Both the position numbers and the translations under genes were made by a program. From contig NZ_AP025144.1 in assembly GCF_019977755.1 (NCBI RefSeq), positions 3,596,001 to 3,660,000 of the forward strand: DNA of 64,000 bases, written 5' to 3'. The notes under the pieces were generated by a model that worked only from the letters and a program-made list of their open reading frames with translations, was not told the DNA's origin and did no database searches. The stretch comes from Vibrio penaeicida (GTDB lineage Bacteria; Pseudomonadota; Gammaproteobacteria; Enterobacterales; Vibrionaceae). Shown here piece after piece: positions 1 through 9,812 of the stretch. Every line of letters begins with the position of its first letter. The stretch's first letter is position 1.

Positions 1-260
1 CGCTTAGTCATCTTGGTGCGAATGAAACGCTCATAGTGACCAAGGTCTAGGTCTGTCTCTGCGCCATCTTCCGTGACGAACACTTCACCATGCTGAGTAG
101 GGCTCATTGTGCCTGGATCAACGTTGATGTAAGGGTCAAGCTTCATCATAGTCACTTTAAGACCACGAGCTTCAAGAATAGCGGCCAAAGAAGCTGCTGC
201 AATACCTTTACCTAGAGAGGATACAACCCCACCAGTAACAAAAATGTAATTTGTCGTCAT
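1..260 (-). CDS. pyrG: CTP synthase, N-terminal part (runs off the window)
   Basis: Partial gene: the start codon is at 258-260 and the reading frame leaves the window at base 1, so about 86 N-terminal residues are visible. They carry the amidoligase signature of CTP synthase: an opening [12 protein letters not shown], then SLGKG in the ATP-binding loop and [13 protein letters not shown]. The enzyme converts UTP to CTP with glutamine and ATP in the cytosol. It lies 215 bases downstream of mazG on the same strand, a pairing common in gammaproteobacteria. The catalytic glutaminase half is outside the window. Identification is secure from the N-terminus alone. Confidence 0.95.
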
Positions 261-475
261 GTTTAACCTGAAATTGGTTGAATGAGGGAAATGGAATTCT
301 TCTGGACGGGATGCAAATATACCAGAAGGCCGTTACCGCCACAACGTGAAACTTATCACACTCAATATTTTTATTTTTTGCTTCAAATCAAATCAGCAAA
401 CTTCAATACGTTAGATAACTTTACGTGCTACTGCAAAAGAAATTCGTGTTTTTCAGTATTGGTAGAACCAGTGAA

Positions 476-1282
476 TTATCCGCTTTTTCTTTTTTCATCC
501 ACTTTAACTTCGTCCCAAAGCGTATCGAGTTCTTCAAGAGAACACTCCCCAAGGACTTTGCCTTCCGCTCGTACTTTCTCTTCCACCAGCCTGAAGCGGC
601 GTTCAAATTTAGTGTTGGCTTTGCTGAGCGCAGATTCAGGGTTTGCGTTCAAATGACGAGAGAAATTGACTACGGCAAAGAGTAAGTCACCCAATTCCTC
701 TTCCACTAAATTTTGATCGGGCGTGACTTGCAGTGCTTCTTCCATAACCTCATCGATTTCCTCTTGAACCTTATCAACGACGGGACCTAACGTTTTCCAG
801 TCAAAACCGTATTGGGCGCATTTTTTCTGAATTTTGTTTGCACGGGACATCGCGGGTAAAGACGTGGGCACAGCGTCGAGAATACTCTCTTCAGAGGTGC
901 CTTTCTCCGCTTTTTCCTTGGCTTTCTCTTGCTCCCAATTCGCATTGATTTCAGCGTCGCTGGCAAATTCTGCATCTGAAAAAACATGTGGATGACGTCG
1001 AGTCAGTTTTTCATTCACACCTTCTACTACATCATCAAAATCGAACAAATCTTGCTCTTTTGCCAATTGACTGTAGAAGATGACCTGAAACAGCAAATCA
1101 CCCAACTCTTCTTTCAAGTTGCTCCAATCACGCTTATGAATGGCATCCACCACTTCGTACGTTTCTTCAATGGTGTGAGGCACAATAGTGTCAAAGTCCT
1201 GCTTCAAGTCCCAAGGACAGCCCCCATCAGGATCTCTTAGTTGTTCCATAATTTGCTTAAGCTGTTCAATTGGATGACTCAT
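476..1282 (-). CDS. mazG: Nucleoside triphosphate pyrophosphohydrolase MazG
   Basis: 268 residues. MazG hydrolyses (d)NTPs to monophosphates and is linked in E. coli to lowering ppGpp. Two tandem MazG helical domains are visible: the first (about residues 10-115) begins [11 protein letters not shown] and carries [14 protein letters not shown]; the second (about 165-250) carries [17 protein letters not shown]. The acidic E-x-x-E ... D pattern of the metal site is intact in both. The frame is open upstream to 1414, but that part runs through a terminator hairpin and a repeat; the start MSHPIEQLK at 1282 is preceded by AAGGA at normal spacing and matches family length. The neighbour upstream is relA, fitting a shared role in nucleotide stress physiology. 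Confidence 0.95.
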   Translation of the reverse strand: MSHPIEQLKQIMEQLRDPDGGCPWDLKQDFDTIVPHTIEETYEVVDAIHKRDWSNLKEELGDLLFQVIFYSQLAKEQDLFDFDDVVEGVNEKLTRRHPHVFSDAEFASDAEINANWEQEKAKEKAEKGTSEESILDAVPTSLPAMSRANKIQKKCAQYGFDWKTLGPVVDKVQEEIDEVMEEALQVTPDQNLVEEELGDLLFAVVNFSRHLNANPESALSKANTKFERRFRLVEEKVRAEGKVLGECSLEELDTLWDEVKVDEKRKSG

Positions 1283-1313
1283 TTTTGTTCCTTTGACAAA
1301 GTTATATAAAGAA

Positions 1314-1342
1314 AAAGGCGAGCAATATAACTGCTCGCCTTT
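1314..1342 (-). terminator. Rho-independent terminator after relA
   Basis: An 11-bp perfect stem (1314-1324 with 1332-1342, arm AAAGGCGAGCA) with a 7-base loop. Read on the minus strand it ends in a short T run, so it probably ends relA transcripts after the ERIC-like element and before the mazG ribosome binding site. Confidence 0.75.
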
Positions 1343-1350
1343 CATTTGAC

Positions 1351-1480
1351 TGCTCTCTTTCGCAAAGCAGTTGCCGTTTTTACAAGGCAACAAGCGAGTG
1401 AGACTCCTGAGCATAGCTGGCTATGTGATGGAGCGAATAAGCGCCGTTAACGCAGTAAAAATGGCAAATGCGAAGTGAAA
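1351..1480. repeat. ERIC-like (intergenic repeat unit) element
   Basis: About 130 bp of imperfect palindrome filling the gap behind the relA stop codon. The core AAGCGAGTGA, a central GAGCATAGC...GCTATGTGA dyad and the AACGCAG block match remembered ERIC consensus blocks in the same order and spacing, and the outer ends (TTTCGCA ... TGCGAA) are complementary. ERIC elements are non-coding repeats of enterobacteria and vibrios. It would be transcribed in the relA 3' untranslated region. Boundaries are approximate. Confidence 0.75.
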
Positions 1481-1481
1481 G

Positions 1482-3701
1482 TTAGCCTAATCGTTTCACC
1501 GACATCACATCCTTGATCTGCTCAACTCGCTTCGTCACCCGAGTAAATATTTCCACATTAGTGACTTCTAAATCGAAATCCATTATCGACATTTGCTTTT
1601 TGTAATCCGTCCGGCTTTTCATGCTGGTGACTTTGATTTTCTCGTTGGCAAACAAGGTGGTGATGTCTTTTAGCAAGCCGCCTCGCTCTAGACCTTCAAC
1701 CCGAACTGTAATGATGTAGGAACCGACGAAACCACTTCCCCAGACGGTATCAATGATACGCTCTGGCGCGTGGTGCCTTAGCTCCTCAAGCTGTTCACAG
1801 TCGCTTCGGTGAACAGAAATACCACGCCCTTGAGTGATGTAACCTGAGATTTCATCGCCCGGTATGGGCTGGCAGCAACGCGCTAGGTGCGTCATTAAGT
1901 TGTCCACACCTTCAACAACCACCGCGTCCTTTTTCGGGCGGCTTTGAGCTGGGGCTTTGTTCTCTTTTTCCTGAAGGCGCTCTAGCGCTTGTTGGTCTTC
2001 TTCTTCGGCGGTGGGTTTGTTCACCAATGCATTGATGTGATTGACGATTTGATTGATTCTCAAATCACCACTGCCGATACCGGCATAGAGCTCGTCTGGC
2101 GTATTCACATTGAATCGTTTCAGCGCATATTGGTCCGCATCTTTTAGGGATGCACCGATTTTCGCTAATTCGGTTTCCAATATTTCACGCCCTGCTTCGA
2201 GGTTTTTCTCTCGGCTTTGCTTGCGGAACCATGCATTAATTTTGGCGCGTGCACGACCTGAGTGCACGAATCCTAGTGAAGGGTTTAACCAGTCACGAGA
2301 GGGATTTGGCTCCTTTGAGGTGATAATTTCAACTTGGTCACCCATGGTAAGTTTGTGCGTAAATGGCACAATTCGCCCCGCCACCTTTGCGCCGATACAA
2401 CGATGCCCGACTTCTGAGTGAATGTGATAAGCAAAATCAAGTGGCGTTGCGCCCATCGGCAAATCGACCACATCACCTCGTGGGGTAAAGGCATAAACGC
2501 GGTCATCAAAGACCTGGCTTCGTAATTCATCCAGCATTTCACCGGAATCAGACATTTCTTCCTGCCAATCCAGAAGCTTACGTAGCCATGTGATCTTCTC
2601 ATCATAACCACTGCGACCGCTGGACGCGCCTTCTTTGTATTTCCAGTGCGCCGCAACTCCAAGCTCCGAATCTTCATGCATTTGCTTGGTTCGGATTTGG
2701 ATCTCGATGGTTTTGCCTTCTGGCCCTAAGATTACTGTATGAATAGACTGGTAGCCATTCGGTTTCGGGTTGGCAACATAGTCATCAAATTCACTTGGCA
2801 AGTGTTTGTATTTAGTGTGCACGACGCCTAAAGCGGCATAACAGTCTTGCAGTTTGTCGGCAATAATTCGTACTGCTCGAACATCAAAAAGCTCATCAAA
2901 TGCCAAGCTCTTTTTCTGCATTTTTCGCCAAATACTGTAAATATGCTTAGGGCGACCACTGACCTCAGCATTGATATTACAGACCTTCATCTCTTTGGAC
3001 AGATCCGTGACAAAGTCTTCGATGTATTGCTCACGAACAATACGTCTTTCAGACAGTTGTTTAGCAATTTGTTTGTAGGTTTTTGAATGCTTATAGCGAA
3101 AAGCGTAATCTTCAATTTCCCACTTTAGCTGGCCAATACCCAAGCGGTTGGCCAAGGGCGCGTATATGTTGGCGCACTCTTTGGCTGCTGCTTGACGCAC
3201 TTCATCAGACTCGTCTTTCACTTCGCGTAAATTACAAATCCGCTCAGATAGCTTAATGACGACACATCTGAAATCGTCAACCATTGCGAGAAGCATTCGT
3301 CGTACGTTATCAACTTGCCCAGACGCTGCCGATCCATCCAGCGTGACATTAAGTTGACCGATCGCTGCCATTTCTTCGACACCATCGATCAGCTTTAATG
3401 TCTCTTTGCCATATTTTTCGGTTAACTCTTCGCGGTCATAAAAGCCTGATGTGACCACGGGGAATAGTTGAGCAGAAATAAGCGTCGGCGCATCCATAGA
3501 CAATGTGATGAGAATTTCGATCATTTCTCGACCGCGCCACAGTAAAAGTTGCGCTTGGGGTTCATCACCGAGAAGTTCTTCACAGTGACGATAAACCGCC
3601 AGCAACTTATGGCTGGTTTTTTCATCTTGTTTTAAGCTGGCTATCCAACTGTCTAATTCAAATTCTTCAGTATTTAAATGCGCACCGCGTACAGCGACCA
3701 T
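1482..3701 (-). CDS. relA: GTP pyrophosphokinase RelA
   Basis: 739 residues, the usual RelA length. It is the ribosome-associated (p)ppGpp synthetase of the stringent response. Domains in order: degenerate, hydrolase-inactive HD-like region (about 20-200); synthetase domain (about 230-380) with YQSIHTVILGPEG and the EIQIRTKQMHEDSELG / AAHWKYKEG blocks; TGS domain (about 400-465) with VYAFTPRGDVVDLP; zinc-finger-like helical region with a CCQPIPGDEISGY segment; C-terminal ACT domain (about 660-735). The start MVAVRGAHLN agrees with family members. rlmD lies 128 bases upstream on the same strand, as in other gammaproteobacteria. Its promoter region holds a 17-bp palindrome (3729-3745). Confidence 0.98.
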   Translation of the reverse strand: MVAVRGAHLNTEEFELDSWIASLKQDEKTSHKLLAVYRHCEELLGDEPQAQLLLWRGREMIEILITLSMDAPTLISAQLFPVVTSGFYDREELTEKYGKETLKLIDGVEEMAAIGQLNVTLDGSAASGQVDNVRRMLLAMVDDFRCVVIKLSERICNLREVKDESDEVRQAAAKECANIYAPLANRLGIGQLKWEIEDYAFRYKHSKTYKQIAKQLSERRIVREQYIEDFVTDLSKEMKVCNINAEVSGRPKHIYSIWRKMQKKSLAFDELFDVRAVRIIADKLQDCYAALGVVHTKYKHLPSEFDDYVANPKPNGYQSIHTVILGPEGKTIEIQIRTKQMHEDSELGVAAHWKYKEGASSGRSGYDEKITWLRKLLDWQEEMSDSGEMLDELRSQVFDDRVYAFTPRGDVVDLPMGATPLDFAYHIHSEVGHRCIGAKVAGRIVPFTHKLTMGDQVEIITSKEPNPSRDWLNPSLGFVHSGRARAKINAWFRKQSREKNLEAGREILETELAKIGASLKDADQYALKRFNVNTPDELYAGIGSGDLRINQIVNHINALVNKPTAEEEDQQALERLQEKENKAPAQSRPKKDAVVVEGVDNLMTHLARCCQPIPGDEISGYITQGRGISVHRSDCEQLEELRHHAPERIIDTVWGSGFVGSYIITVRVEGLERGGLLKDITTLFANEKIKVTSMKSRTDYKKQMSIMDFDLEVTNVEIFTRVTKRVEQIKDVMSVKRLG

Positions 3702-3728
3702 GTTTCTTTCCTATCTAGCAACAGACAT

Positions 3729-3745
3729 ACAGGTGAGTCACCTGT
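3729..3745. repeat. 17-bp perfect palindrome upstream of relA
   Basis: Two 8-base arms (ACAGGTGA and TCACCTGT) around a single central G, 28 bases before the relA start codon. The position suggests an operator or a small leader hairpin; no known regulator site was recognised. Confidence 0.5.
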
Positions 3746-3829
3746 CGATTCTCCAGCAAAATACCCAAGCGGCGGAACATTACCGTGCTTTGACAGATAT
3801 TAGGGTTTGTTGACCTAGTATGCGTGAAG

Positions 3830-5149
3830 TTAATCTTTTTCAAATAGCGCCATGCTTTCTAAATGGCTGGTATGGGGAAACATATCAAGCATCCCGATTT
3901 TTTTAAGTTTGTAGCCTTGTTCAAGTAAGCTCTGACTGTCACGTGCAAGCGTAGCAGGATTACAAGAAACATACACGACCGCTTTTGCTCCTAATCGCGA
4001 AAGTTGGTCGACAATACCTGCCGCACCTGCGCGTGCAGGATCGAGCAATATTTTATCAAATCGCTTGCTTGCCCATGGCGCTTTGGACATGTCTTCTTCT
4101 AAGTTAGCTTGATAAAATTGGACATTGTTGAGCTGGTTTAAGGTCGCATTGTTTGTAGCAACTTCCACCATATCTTGAATACCTTCCACACCAATGACAG
4201 AGCCCGCTTGTTTCGCTAACGGTAAACTGAAATTACCAAGCCCACAGAATAGGTCCAACACACGTTCATCAGCCTTTGTGTTCAACCATGTTAAAGCTTG
4301 AGCCACCATTTTTTCGTTCACTTGAGCATTCACTTGAATGAAGTTTGTTGGCTCAAACGGCAATTCAACCCCAACTTCTTTATAGATAGGCTGCACGCCA
4401 GATACCTTGTTCAATACATCTGCTGCTGGCATTAGATATAGGGTAAGAGCGTGCTCTTCTGCAAATGCCATCAACTGTTTCTGGTCTTTGTCACTCAATT
4501 CAGAAGTATGGCGAAGCAAAAATACTAGAGTGTTGTCTGCTTTTACGAGTTCAACATGCCCAATGCTTTCCTTTCGAGAAAAAGAATTAAGTAAGTTTTT
4601 TGTTGGCACCAATAGCGCTTCTAGTTCTGAGGCAAGCACAGCGCAGCTATCAACATTCGCAATGCGTTTACTCATTTTTTCACGAAAGCCAAAATTCAGC
4701 TCACGCGTTTTTTTATCTACCTGCACACTGATTCGAGCGCGGCGGCGGTAACCCACACTTACGCCTGTTACTTCTTTTTCAAGGGCGAGCTCGCTGCCTG
4801 AAAACTTTTTCATCAGCTGTTGTAGTGTCTGGTTTTTGTGTTCGACTTGAGCCTTTTGCTCCAAATGCTGAAGGTTACAGCCACCACATGACTCATAATG
4901 TTTGCAAAACGGACTGACTCGTACTGGGCTGTCTTTCTTTATCTTGATGAGTTTTGCGCGTGAAAATTTACTTTTTTGCTCGGTAAACTGGCCCACAACC
5001 GATTCACCGGGCAACGCACCATCAATAAATACAGGTCGCTTGTTATGATAAGCAATGCCCGCTCCATGATGGTCAAGCTTTTCGATGTTGAAAACCTGAT
5101 GCTTAGTTTCAACAGATGATTTTTTCTTTGGCTGATAAAAACGCGCCAT
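3830..5149 (-). CDS. rlmD: 23S rRNA (uracil-1939-C5)-methyltransferase RlmD
   Basis: 439 residues (E. coli RlmD/RumA about 433). It methylates U1939 of 23S rRNA with S-adenosylmethionine. An N-terminal TRAM domain (about 12-70) is followed by the iron-sulfur cysteines C82, C88 and C91 in [10 protein letters not shown], with a fourth cysteine near residue 168 (VDSCAVL). The methyltransferase fold contains [16 protein letters not shown] for SAM binding and the catalytic [10 protein letters not shown] motif near the C-terminus. It lies upstream of relA on the same strand and is divergent from barA, an arrangement found in E. coli and vibrios (barA / rlmD-relA-mazG). Confidence 0.97.
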   Translation of the reverse strand: MARFYQPKKKSSVETKHQVFNIEKLDHHGAGIAYHNKRPVFIDGALPGESVVGQFTEQKSKFSRAKLIKIKKDSPVRVSPFCKHYESCGGCNLQHLEQKAQVEHKNQTLQQLMKKFSGSELALEKEVTGVSVGYRRRARISVQVDKKTRELNFGFREKMSKRIANVDSCAVLASELEALLVPTKNLLNSFSRKESIGHVELVKADNTLVFLLRHTSELSDKDQKQLMAFAEEHALTLYLMPAADVLNKVSGVQPIYKEVGVELPFEPTNFIQVNAQVNEKMVAQALTWLNTKADERVLDLFCGLGNFSLPLAKQAGSVIGVEGIQDMVEVATNNATLNQLNNVQFYQANLEEDMSKAPWASKRFDKILLDPARAGAAGIVDQLSRLGAKAVVYVSCNPATLARDSQSLLEQGYKLKKIGMLDMFPHTSHLESMALFEKD

Positions 5150-5351
5150 ACTTTAATTGCCTATTTTGCTTCAGTGTTTTCTCATTCAGGGTCACTATTT
5201 CCCCCCTCAGAGATTGTCGAATTCGGCAGACTTGATTAAGCTAACCGTTTATTCGTTTATAATGGGTTGTATAGCTTAATTGGTCTTACGTAATGTAAGA
5301 AAGCTTGAGCCATTAGCTTCTATTTTCCCATATCCAGACAGTAATGAGAAC

Positions 5352-8135
5352 ATGACACGATACGGCTTAAGAGCACGCGTAATTACCCTCACCTTAGCCC
5401 CAACTCTTATTGTCGGTCTATTGCTGAGCGCCTTCTTTACGTCCAATCGCTATAACGACCTTGAATCACAACTGATTTCAACCGGTAAAAGCATTATTGA
5501 ACCTATCGCTATCGCCAGTGAAATCGGCATGGATCAACGCAGTCGTGAGGCCGTTCGTCGATTAATAAGCTACGCCCATCGAAAGAATTCCGACATCGTT
5601 CGGAGTATTGCCGTTTTCACATCCGATCATGATTTGTTTGTGACATCTAATTTCCACCCAGATTTCGAGTCGTTAACGTTTCCAAAAGATCAGCCCATAC
5701 CATTACTCAGCACGATTGATTTGGTCGACACCGACTTGGTTATACGCACACCTATTCTGGCAGAAGGAAAATACGCCGATTCCAATGGACCTCAAACCGA
5801 GCTTAACCAAGCGTTGGGCTATATCGCGATTGAGCTCGACTTATCTGCGGTTCGATTGCAACAATACCAAGAAATTTTTGCCGCGTTATTGGTATTAATT
5901 TTAGGGTTAGGTCTGTCGGCTTTGTTTGCCTACCGCCTAATGCGCGATGTGACCTTGCCTATCACTCATATGAAGAACATGGTGGATCGAATTCGACGTG
6001 GACACTTAGATGTGCGAATCGAAGGGAAAATGCATGGTGAGTTAGACGCCTTAAAAAACGGCATCAACGCGATGGCGATGTCACTGTCTGAATACCATGT
6101 TGAGATGCAACACAGTATCGATCAGGCAACGTCGGATCTGCGTGAAACGCTCGAACAGCTTGAGATTCAGAATGTTGAGTTGGATATTGCGAAAAAACGT
6201 GCGCAGGAAGCCGCACGAGTTAAATCCGAATTCTTAGCGAATATGTCTCACGAACTCAGAACGCCTTTAAACGGTGTGATTGGGTTTACCAGACAAATGC
6301 TAAAAACTCGCTTATCGTCTAGCCAGCAGGACTACCTCCAAACGATTGAGCGCAGTGCCAACAACTTACTGAGTATCATCAATGACATTCTCGATTTCTC
6401 GAAACTTGAAGCAGGGAAGTTGGCGCTAGAAAATATTCCATTCGATTTCCAAGAATGCCTTGAAGAAGTCGCGAGCTTACAAGCCACCAGCGCTCATGAG
6501 AAAGGGCTAGAACTGACACTTAAGATTGATCCTAAGATTCCTGCGGGTGTCGTAGGCGATCCGTTGCGAATTCAGCAAGTGCTGACCAACCTTGTGGGTA
6601 ACTCAATCAAATTTACCGAGCGCGGTAATATCGATATCAGCGTCGAGCTACGCACGTTTAAAGAAGACTTCATAGAACTCCAATTCATGGTGCGTGATAC
6701 GGGTATTGGTATTTCTGAGCGTCAACAAGCGCAGCTATTCCAAGCATTCAGCCAAGCCGATGCCAGTATCTCTCGCCGATATGGCGGAACGGGGCTGGGT
6801 CTAGTTATCACTCAGAAGTTAGTCGGTCAAATGGGTGGAGAAGTCAGCCTAACAAGTCGACTGCACCAAGGTTCGACATTCTGGTTTACTTTGCGTTTAG
6901 CCACCAGCGATATGCCTGTCGCTAGCGATATAGACACGCAAGTACTCAAAGGCAAAAAGCTCTTACTGATTGAACCAAACATGCAAGCTGCTTCCGTAAT
7001 TCAACAGCAGCTCATCAACGAAGGGCTGCTGGTCACCTACCGTTCAAACATGCCAGAGCACATAGAAAGCCATGAATTCGTGTTGCTAAACCTGCCACCA
7101 AACCAAAAATGCGATATAACTTCTGTTGAGCATTGGATAGCAAGGGCTCGTGAAATTGCGAACAATATAATACTAGGTTTGCCAAGTACCGAGTTGGCGC
7201 TATCTGAACAATTGGTTACGGAGCACCACGTACAGTGCATAACCAAACCCCTATCACGACGTAAGTTATTGCAAGCACTCACTCAGTACCATTCTTCTCA
7301 AGAGTTGGCTCTTCCTATTATTGATTCAGTCGATCATCAGCAAAAGCTTCCGCTTAAAATCATGGCGGTGGACGATAACCCAGCCAACCTTAAACTCATT
7401 GCAGCATTGCTAAAAGAAAGAGTGGACCATGTAGTAACGTGTAGCAATGGTGAACAAGCCGTCGCTGCTGCACAGCAACAAGCATTTGATATTGTCTTAA
7501 TGGATATTCAAATGCCAAAAATGGACGGAGTGATGGCGTGTCTGGAAGTAAAGAAAACCAAGCTTAACTCTCATACACCTGTCATTGCTGTAACCGCGCA
7601 CGCCATGGCTGGAGAGCGAGATCGCCTTCTAAAAGCAGGAATGGACGACTATTTAACCAAGCCAATCGAAGAGCATATTCTTCAGCAAGTACTGGTGCAT
7701 TGGAGCCCCCACACTGACGAAAACCAAGTCGATAAATTGGAAATTAGCGAGCAAGTTCAGCCAGATAACTCTACCGACGAAAGAAACAGTACGGTCATCA
7801 TTGATTGGAACCTTGCATTGAAGCAAGCGGCAAACAAAGAAGACTTAGCTAGAGAGATGCTGCAAATGCTGGTGGATTACATTAAAGAAGTGGATCAATT
7901 TGTTGAAGGCGTTATTAATGGTGACGAGCAAGATAATGAACAACTGATTCATCACATTCATAAACTCCATGGCAGTTGTTCGTACAGTGGCGTACCAAGA
8001 CTCAAAAAAGTCTGTGCTGAAATAGAAAAAGCATTGAGATCCGGATCGGATATAGAAACGGTTGAACCGGAGCTGTTTGAACTTCAAGATGAGATGGAGA
8101 AAGTCATTGCTAGCGCACAGCATTATGTTAATTAG
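5352..8135 (+). CDS. barA: Hybrid sensor histidine kinase BarA/VarS
   Basis: 927 residues. This tripartite kinase of the BarA-UvrY (VarS-VarA) system controls the CsrB-type small RNAs and thereby CsrA. Order: membrane segment near residues 10-30, periplasmic loop, second membrane segment near 180-200, HAMP, HisKA with H300 in NMSHELRTPLNG, HATPase with the N, G1 (DTGIGI) and G2 (GGTGLGL) boxes, a degenerate receiver, a full receiver with D718 in VLMDIQMPKMDG, and C-terminal HPt with H870 in HKLHG. The start chosen, MTRYGLRARVITLTLAP, matches the family; the open frame 24 codons upstream has no family support. It is divergent from rlmD. Confidence 0.97.
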   Translation: MTRYGLRARVITLTLAPTLIVGLLLSAFFTSNRYNDLESQLISTGKSIIEPIAIASEIGMDQRSREAVRRLISYAHRKNSDIVRSIAVFTSDHDLFVTSNFHPDFESLTFPKDQPIPLLSTIDLVDTDLVIRTPILAEGKYADSNGPQTELNQALGYIAIELDLSAVRLQQYQEIFAALLVLILGLGLSALFAYRLMRDVTLPITHMKNMVDRIRRGHLDVRIEGKMHGELDALKNGINAMAMSLSEYHVEMQHSIDQATSDLRETLEQLEIQNVELDIAKKRAQEAARVKSEFLANMSHELRTPLNGVIGFTRQMLKTRLSSSQQDYLQTIERSANNLLSIINDILDFSKLEAGKLALENIPFDFQECLEEVASLQATSAHEKGLELTLKIDPKIPAGVVGDPLRIQQVLTNLVGNSIKFTERGNIDISVELRTFKEDFIELQFMVRDTGIGISERQQAQLFQAFSQADASISRRYGGTGLGLVITQKLVGQMGGEVSLTSRLHQGSTFWFTLRLATSDMPVASDIDTQVLKGKKLLLIEPNMQAASVIQQQLINEGLLVTYRSNMPEHIESHEFVLLNLPPNQKCDITSVEHWIARAREIANNIILGLPSTELALSEQLVTEHHVQCITKPLSRRKLLQALTQYHSSQELALPIIDSVDHQQKLPLKIMAVDDNPANLKLIAALLKERVDHVVTCSNGEQAVAAAQQQAFDIVLMDIQMPKMDGVMACLEVKKTKLNSHTPVIAVTAHAMAGERDRLLKAGMDDYLTKPIEEHILQQVLVHWSPHTDENQVDKLEISEQVQPDNSTDERNSTVIIDWNLALKQAANKEDLAREMLQMLVDYIKEVDQFVEGVINGDEQDNEQLIHHIHKLHGSCSYSGVPRLKKVCAEIEKALRSGSDIETVEPELFELQDEMEKVIASAQHYVN

Positions 8136-8186
8136 GCGTACAATAGCGTAGTTGGCTTTAGTGACAGATTTGATTACAGCATTCCA

Positions 8187-8216
8187 CGAGCATAACCAAA
8201 CTTTACGTTATGCTCG
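8187..8216. terminator. Hairpin between convergent barA and the GGDEF gene
   Basis: A 10-bp perfect stem (CGAGCATAAC at 8187-8196 pairing with 8207-8216) overlapping the stop codon of the minus-strand cyclase gene. There is no long T run on either side, so termination efficiency is uncertain. Confidence 0.5.
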
Positions 8217-9812
8217 GCGTAATTCGGGGCTATAGAAAGCGTACCCATTCTTACCGTTTTGCTTCACGTGATACATTGCCTCATCCGCCTGCTGAAGCAA
8301 TACGTCGAATTCGATGTCCGCTAAGCGAGCATACGAGACTCCGACACTTCCTCCTATATTCACGGAAGTACGAGAGGGCAGTTCTATAGGTAGAGCACAA
8401 ATTTCAACAATCTGTTCAGCGATGTCGGTCAGTACATCTGGGGTCATTTGCTCTAACGCTAAAATAACGAGCAACTCGTCCCCTCCCAATCTGCCTATTA
8501 CATCCTGTCGTCCCCTCGCAACTCGCTTTAGTCGCCGTGCAATAGTACAAAGCACCTCATCACCTGCGGCGTGACCATGCGTGTCATTGACGACTTTAAA
8601 CCCATCTAAGTCCACCATCATTGTTGCGATATAACCCGCCTCTTTTTGGCTGACTAATCGGGCAAAGAAGCGCTCACAACCACGACGGTTTTTTAACCCT
8701 GTAAGATTATCCTCTAAGGCGAGTAACATGGTATCTCGCTCTTTTTGCACTCGGACAGTTATGTCGTACATGATTCCTTCGATTATCCATTCACCGCTGT
8801 GTTCATCCTTGTGGGCAGACAGCAGTAAATGCACCCATTGCTCATTATTGTATTTTTTATTGATACGCAGATCGCCTGCCGCCACATCCCCACTTGAAAT
8901 AGTTTGTTCCGACATTTGCCACGCCAATTCTGGGTTTTGGAAAACATGTTCAAAGAATGGCTGAGTTTCTAAGATAGCCGTTAGCTCGAAGCTTTCTTTT
9001 ATCAGGCGACCAAACAGAGTGGGATTGCTATGGATCAGGTGACCGTTCTTGTCCAACACAAGAATACCCACTTGCGTTGTTTCAAATATGTGGCGGTAGT
9101 GACGTTCCATTCGCTCAATAGTAGCTCGCAAATTTCTTTCAGTCTCAATGGCTTGATGCGAAGCCTCTACAAAGCGGTTGACACTTGCGGTAACTAAACC
9201 GATTTCATTGTCTCGGTTTTCATTGTTGTATGGCAGCATGTCGTCCCGACCAGGCTTCACCTTAGATAAATTTTCAGCTAACTCCTTTAAAGGAGCTCCC
9301 ACGACTTTACGAACAGCAAACGCGGTTACCACCATTAGCATCAACAACTGACTGACCAACATTACCAGCTGAATAAACACTTTCTCTTGCGTTACGGAAT
9401 CCAAATATTTCTGGTTAACATCAAGAAGAAGATGCCCTATCACTTCATCTTTCACGGGAGATACCAATGGAAATCGGGTCAAGTTTTTCCACTGCTTATC
9501 ATCGCTCACAAGCTTAGATAGGCTATACTCCACACCATCTAACCCCTTCAATTTCACGCCATTAAACTCATCATGAAGCAGCAGTGAACTCATCACTTCG
9601 TCAGCGATTTCTGGGTTATCAACATAAAGAGCGATGGAGGCAGAATTAGAGACGGTGAGCACCAATTTTTCTTCCATTCCTTTAACGTTCAATCTCGCTC
9701 TCTCAAAATAAAAAAGTGATAAGAAGCTTGCCGCCAGTATTAAATACATTAGCGAAAACAAAATCACTGTAACCAAAAGTCGATTGGCGAGAGCTTGTCT
9801 ATTCATCATCAT
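8208..9812 (-). CDS. Membrane diguanylate cyclase: CHASE8-like sensor, PAS, GGDEF
   Basis: 534 residues. It is predicted to make cyclic di-GMP at the inner membrane. Two membrane segments (about 12-36 and 146-168) enclose a periplasmic loop resembling the CHASE8 sensor of YfiN/TpbB (SNSASIALYVDNPEIADEV). A HAMP-like linker, a PAS domain (about 238-360) and a GGDEF domain (about 365-530) follow. The active-site loop reads GGDEL (443-447) rather than GGDEF, and the RxxD inhibitory site is displaced by one residue (GRQD), so product inhibition may be weak. Three consecutive ATG codons open the gene, overlapping the upstream gene by 14 bases. It is the last gene of a porin / binding-protein / cyclase cassette. 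The specific ligand is unknown. Confidence 0.85.
   Translation of the reverse strand: MMMNRQALANRLLVTVILFSLMYLILAASFLSLFYFERARLNVKGMEEKLVLTVSNSASIALYVDNPEIADEVMSSLLLHDEFNGVKLKGLDGVEYSLSKLVSDDKQWKNLTRFPLVSPVKDEVIGHLLLDVNQKYLDSVTQEKVFIQLVMLVSQLLMLMVVTAFAVRKVVGAPLKELAENLSKVKPGRDDMLPYNNENRDNEIGLVTASVNRFVEASHQAIETERNLRATIERMERHYRHIFETTQVGILVLDKNGHLIHSNPTLFGRLIKESFELTAILETQPFFEHVFQNPELAWQMSEQTISSGDVAAGDLRINKKYNNEQWVHLLLSAHKDEHSGEWIIEGIMYDITVRVQKERDTMLLALEDNLTGLKNRRGCERFFARLVSQKEAGYIATMMVDLDGFKVVNDTHGHAAGDEVLCTIARRLKRVARGRQDVIGRLGGDELLVILALEQMTPDVLTDIAEQIVEICALPIELPSRTSVNIGGSVGVSYARLADIEFDVLLQQADEAMYHVKQNGKNGYAFYSPELRRA

Noticed and set aside
1283..1414. 44-codon N-terminal extension of mazG
   Set aside because: It runs through the relA terminator hairpin and part of the ERIC-like repeat, lacks family similarity, and the inner ATG has a proper ribosome binding site.
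3761..3773. ATACCCAAGCGGC resembling the MITE-like terminal repeat
   Set aside because: Only 12 of 13 bases match and similarity stops there; no second end nearby. Too short to call a remnant.
5280..5351. 24-codon N-terminal extension of barA
   Set aside because: The codons have no family counterpart, and the inner start gives the standard VarS/BarA N-terminus.
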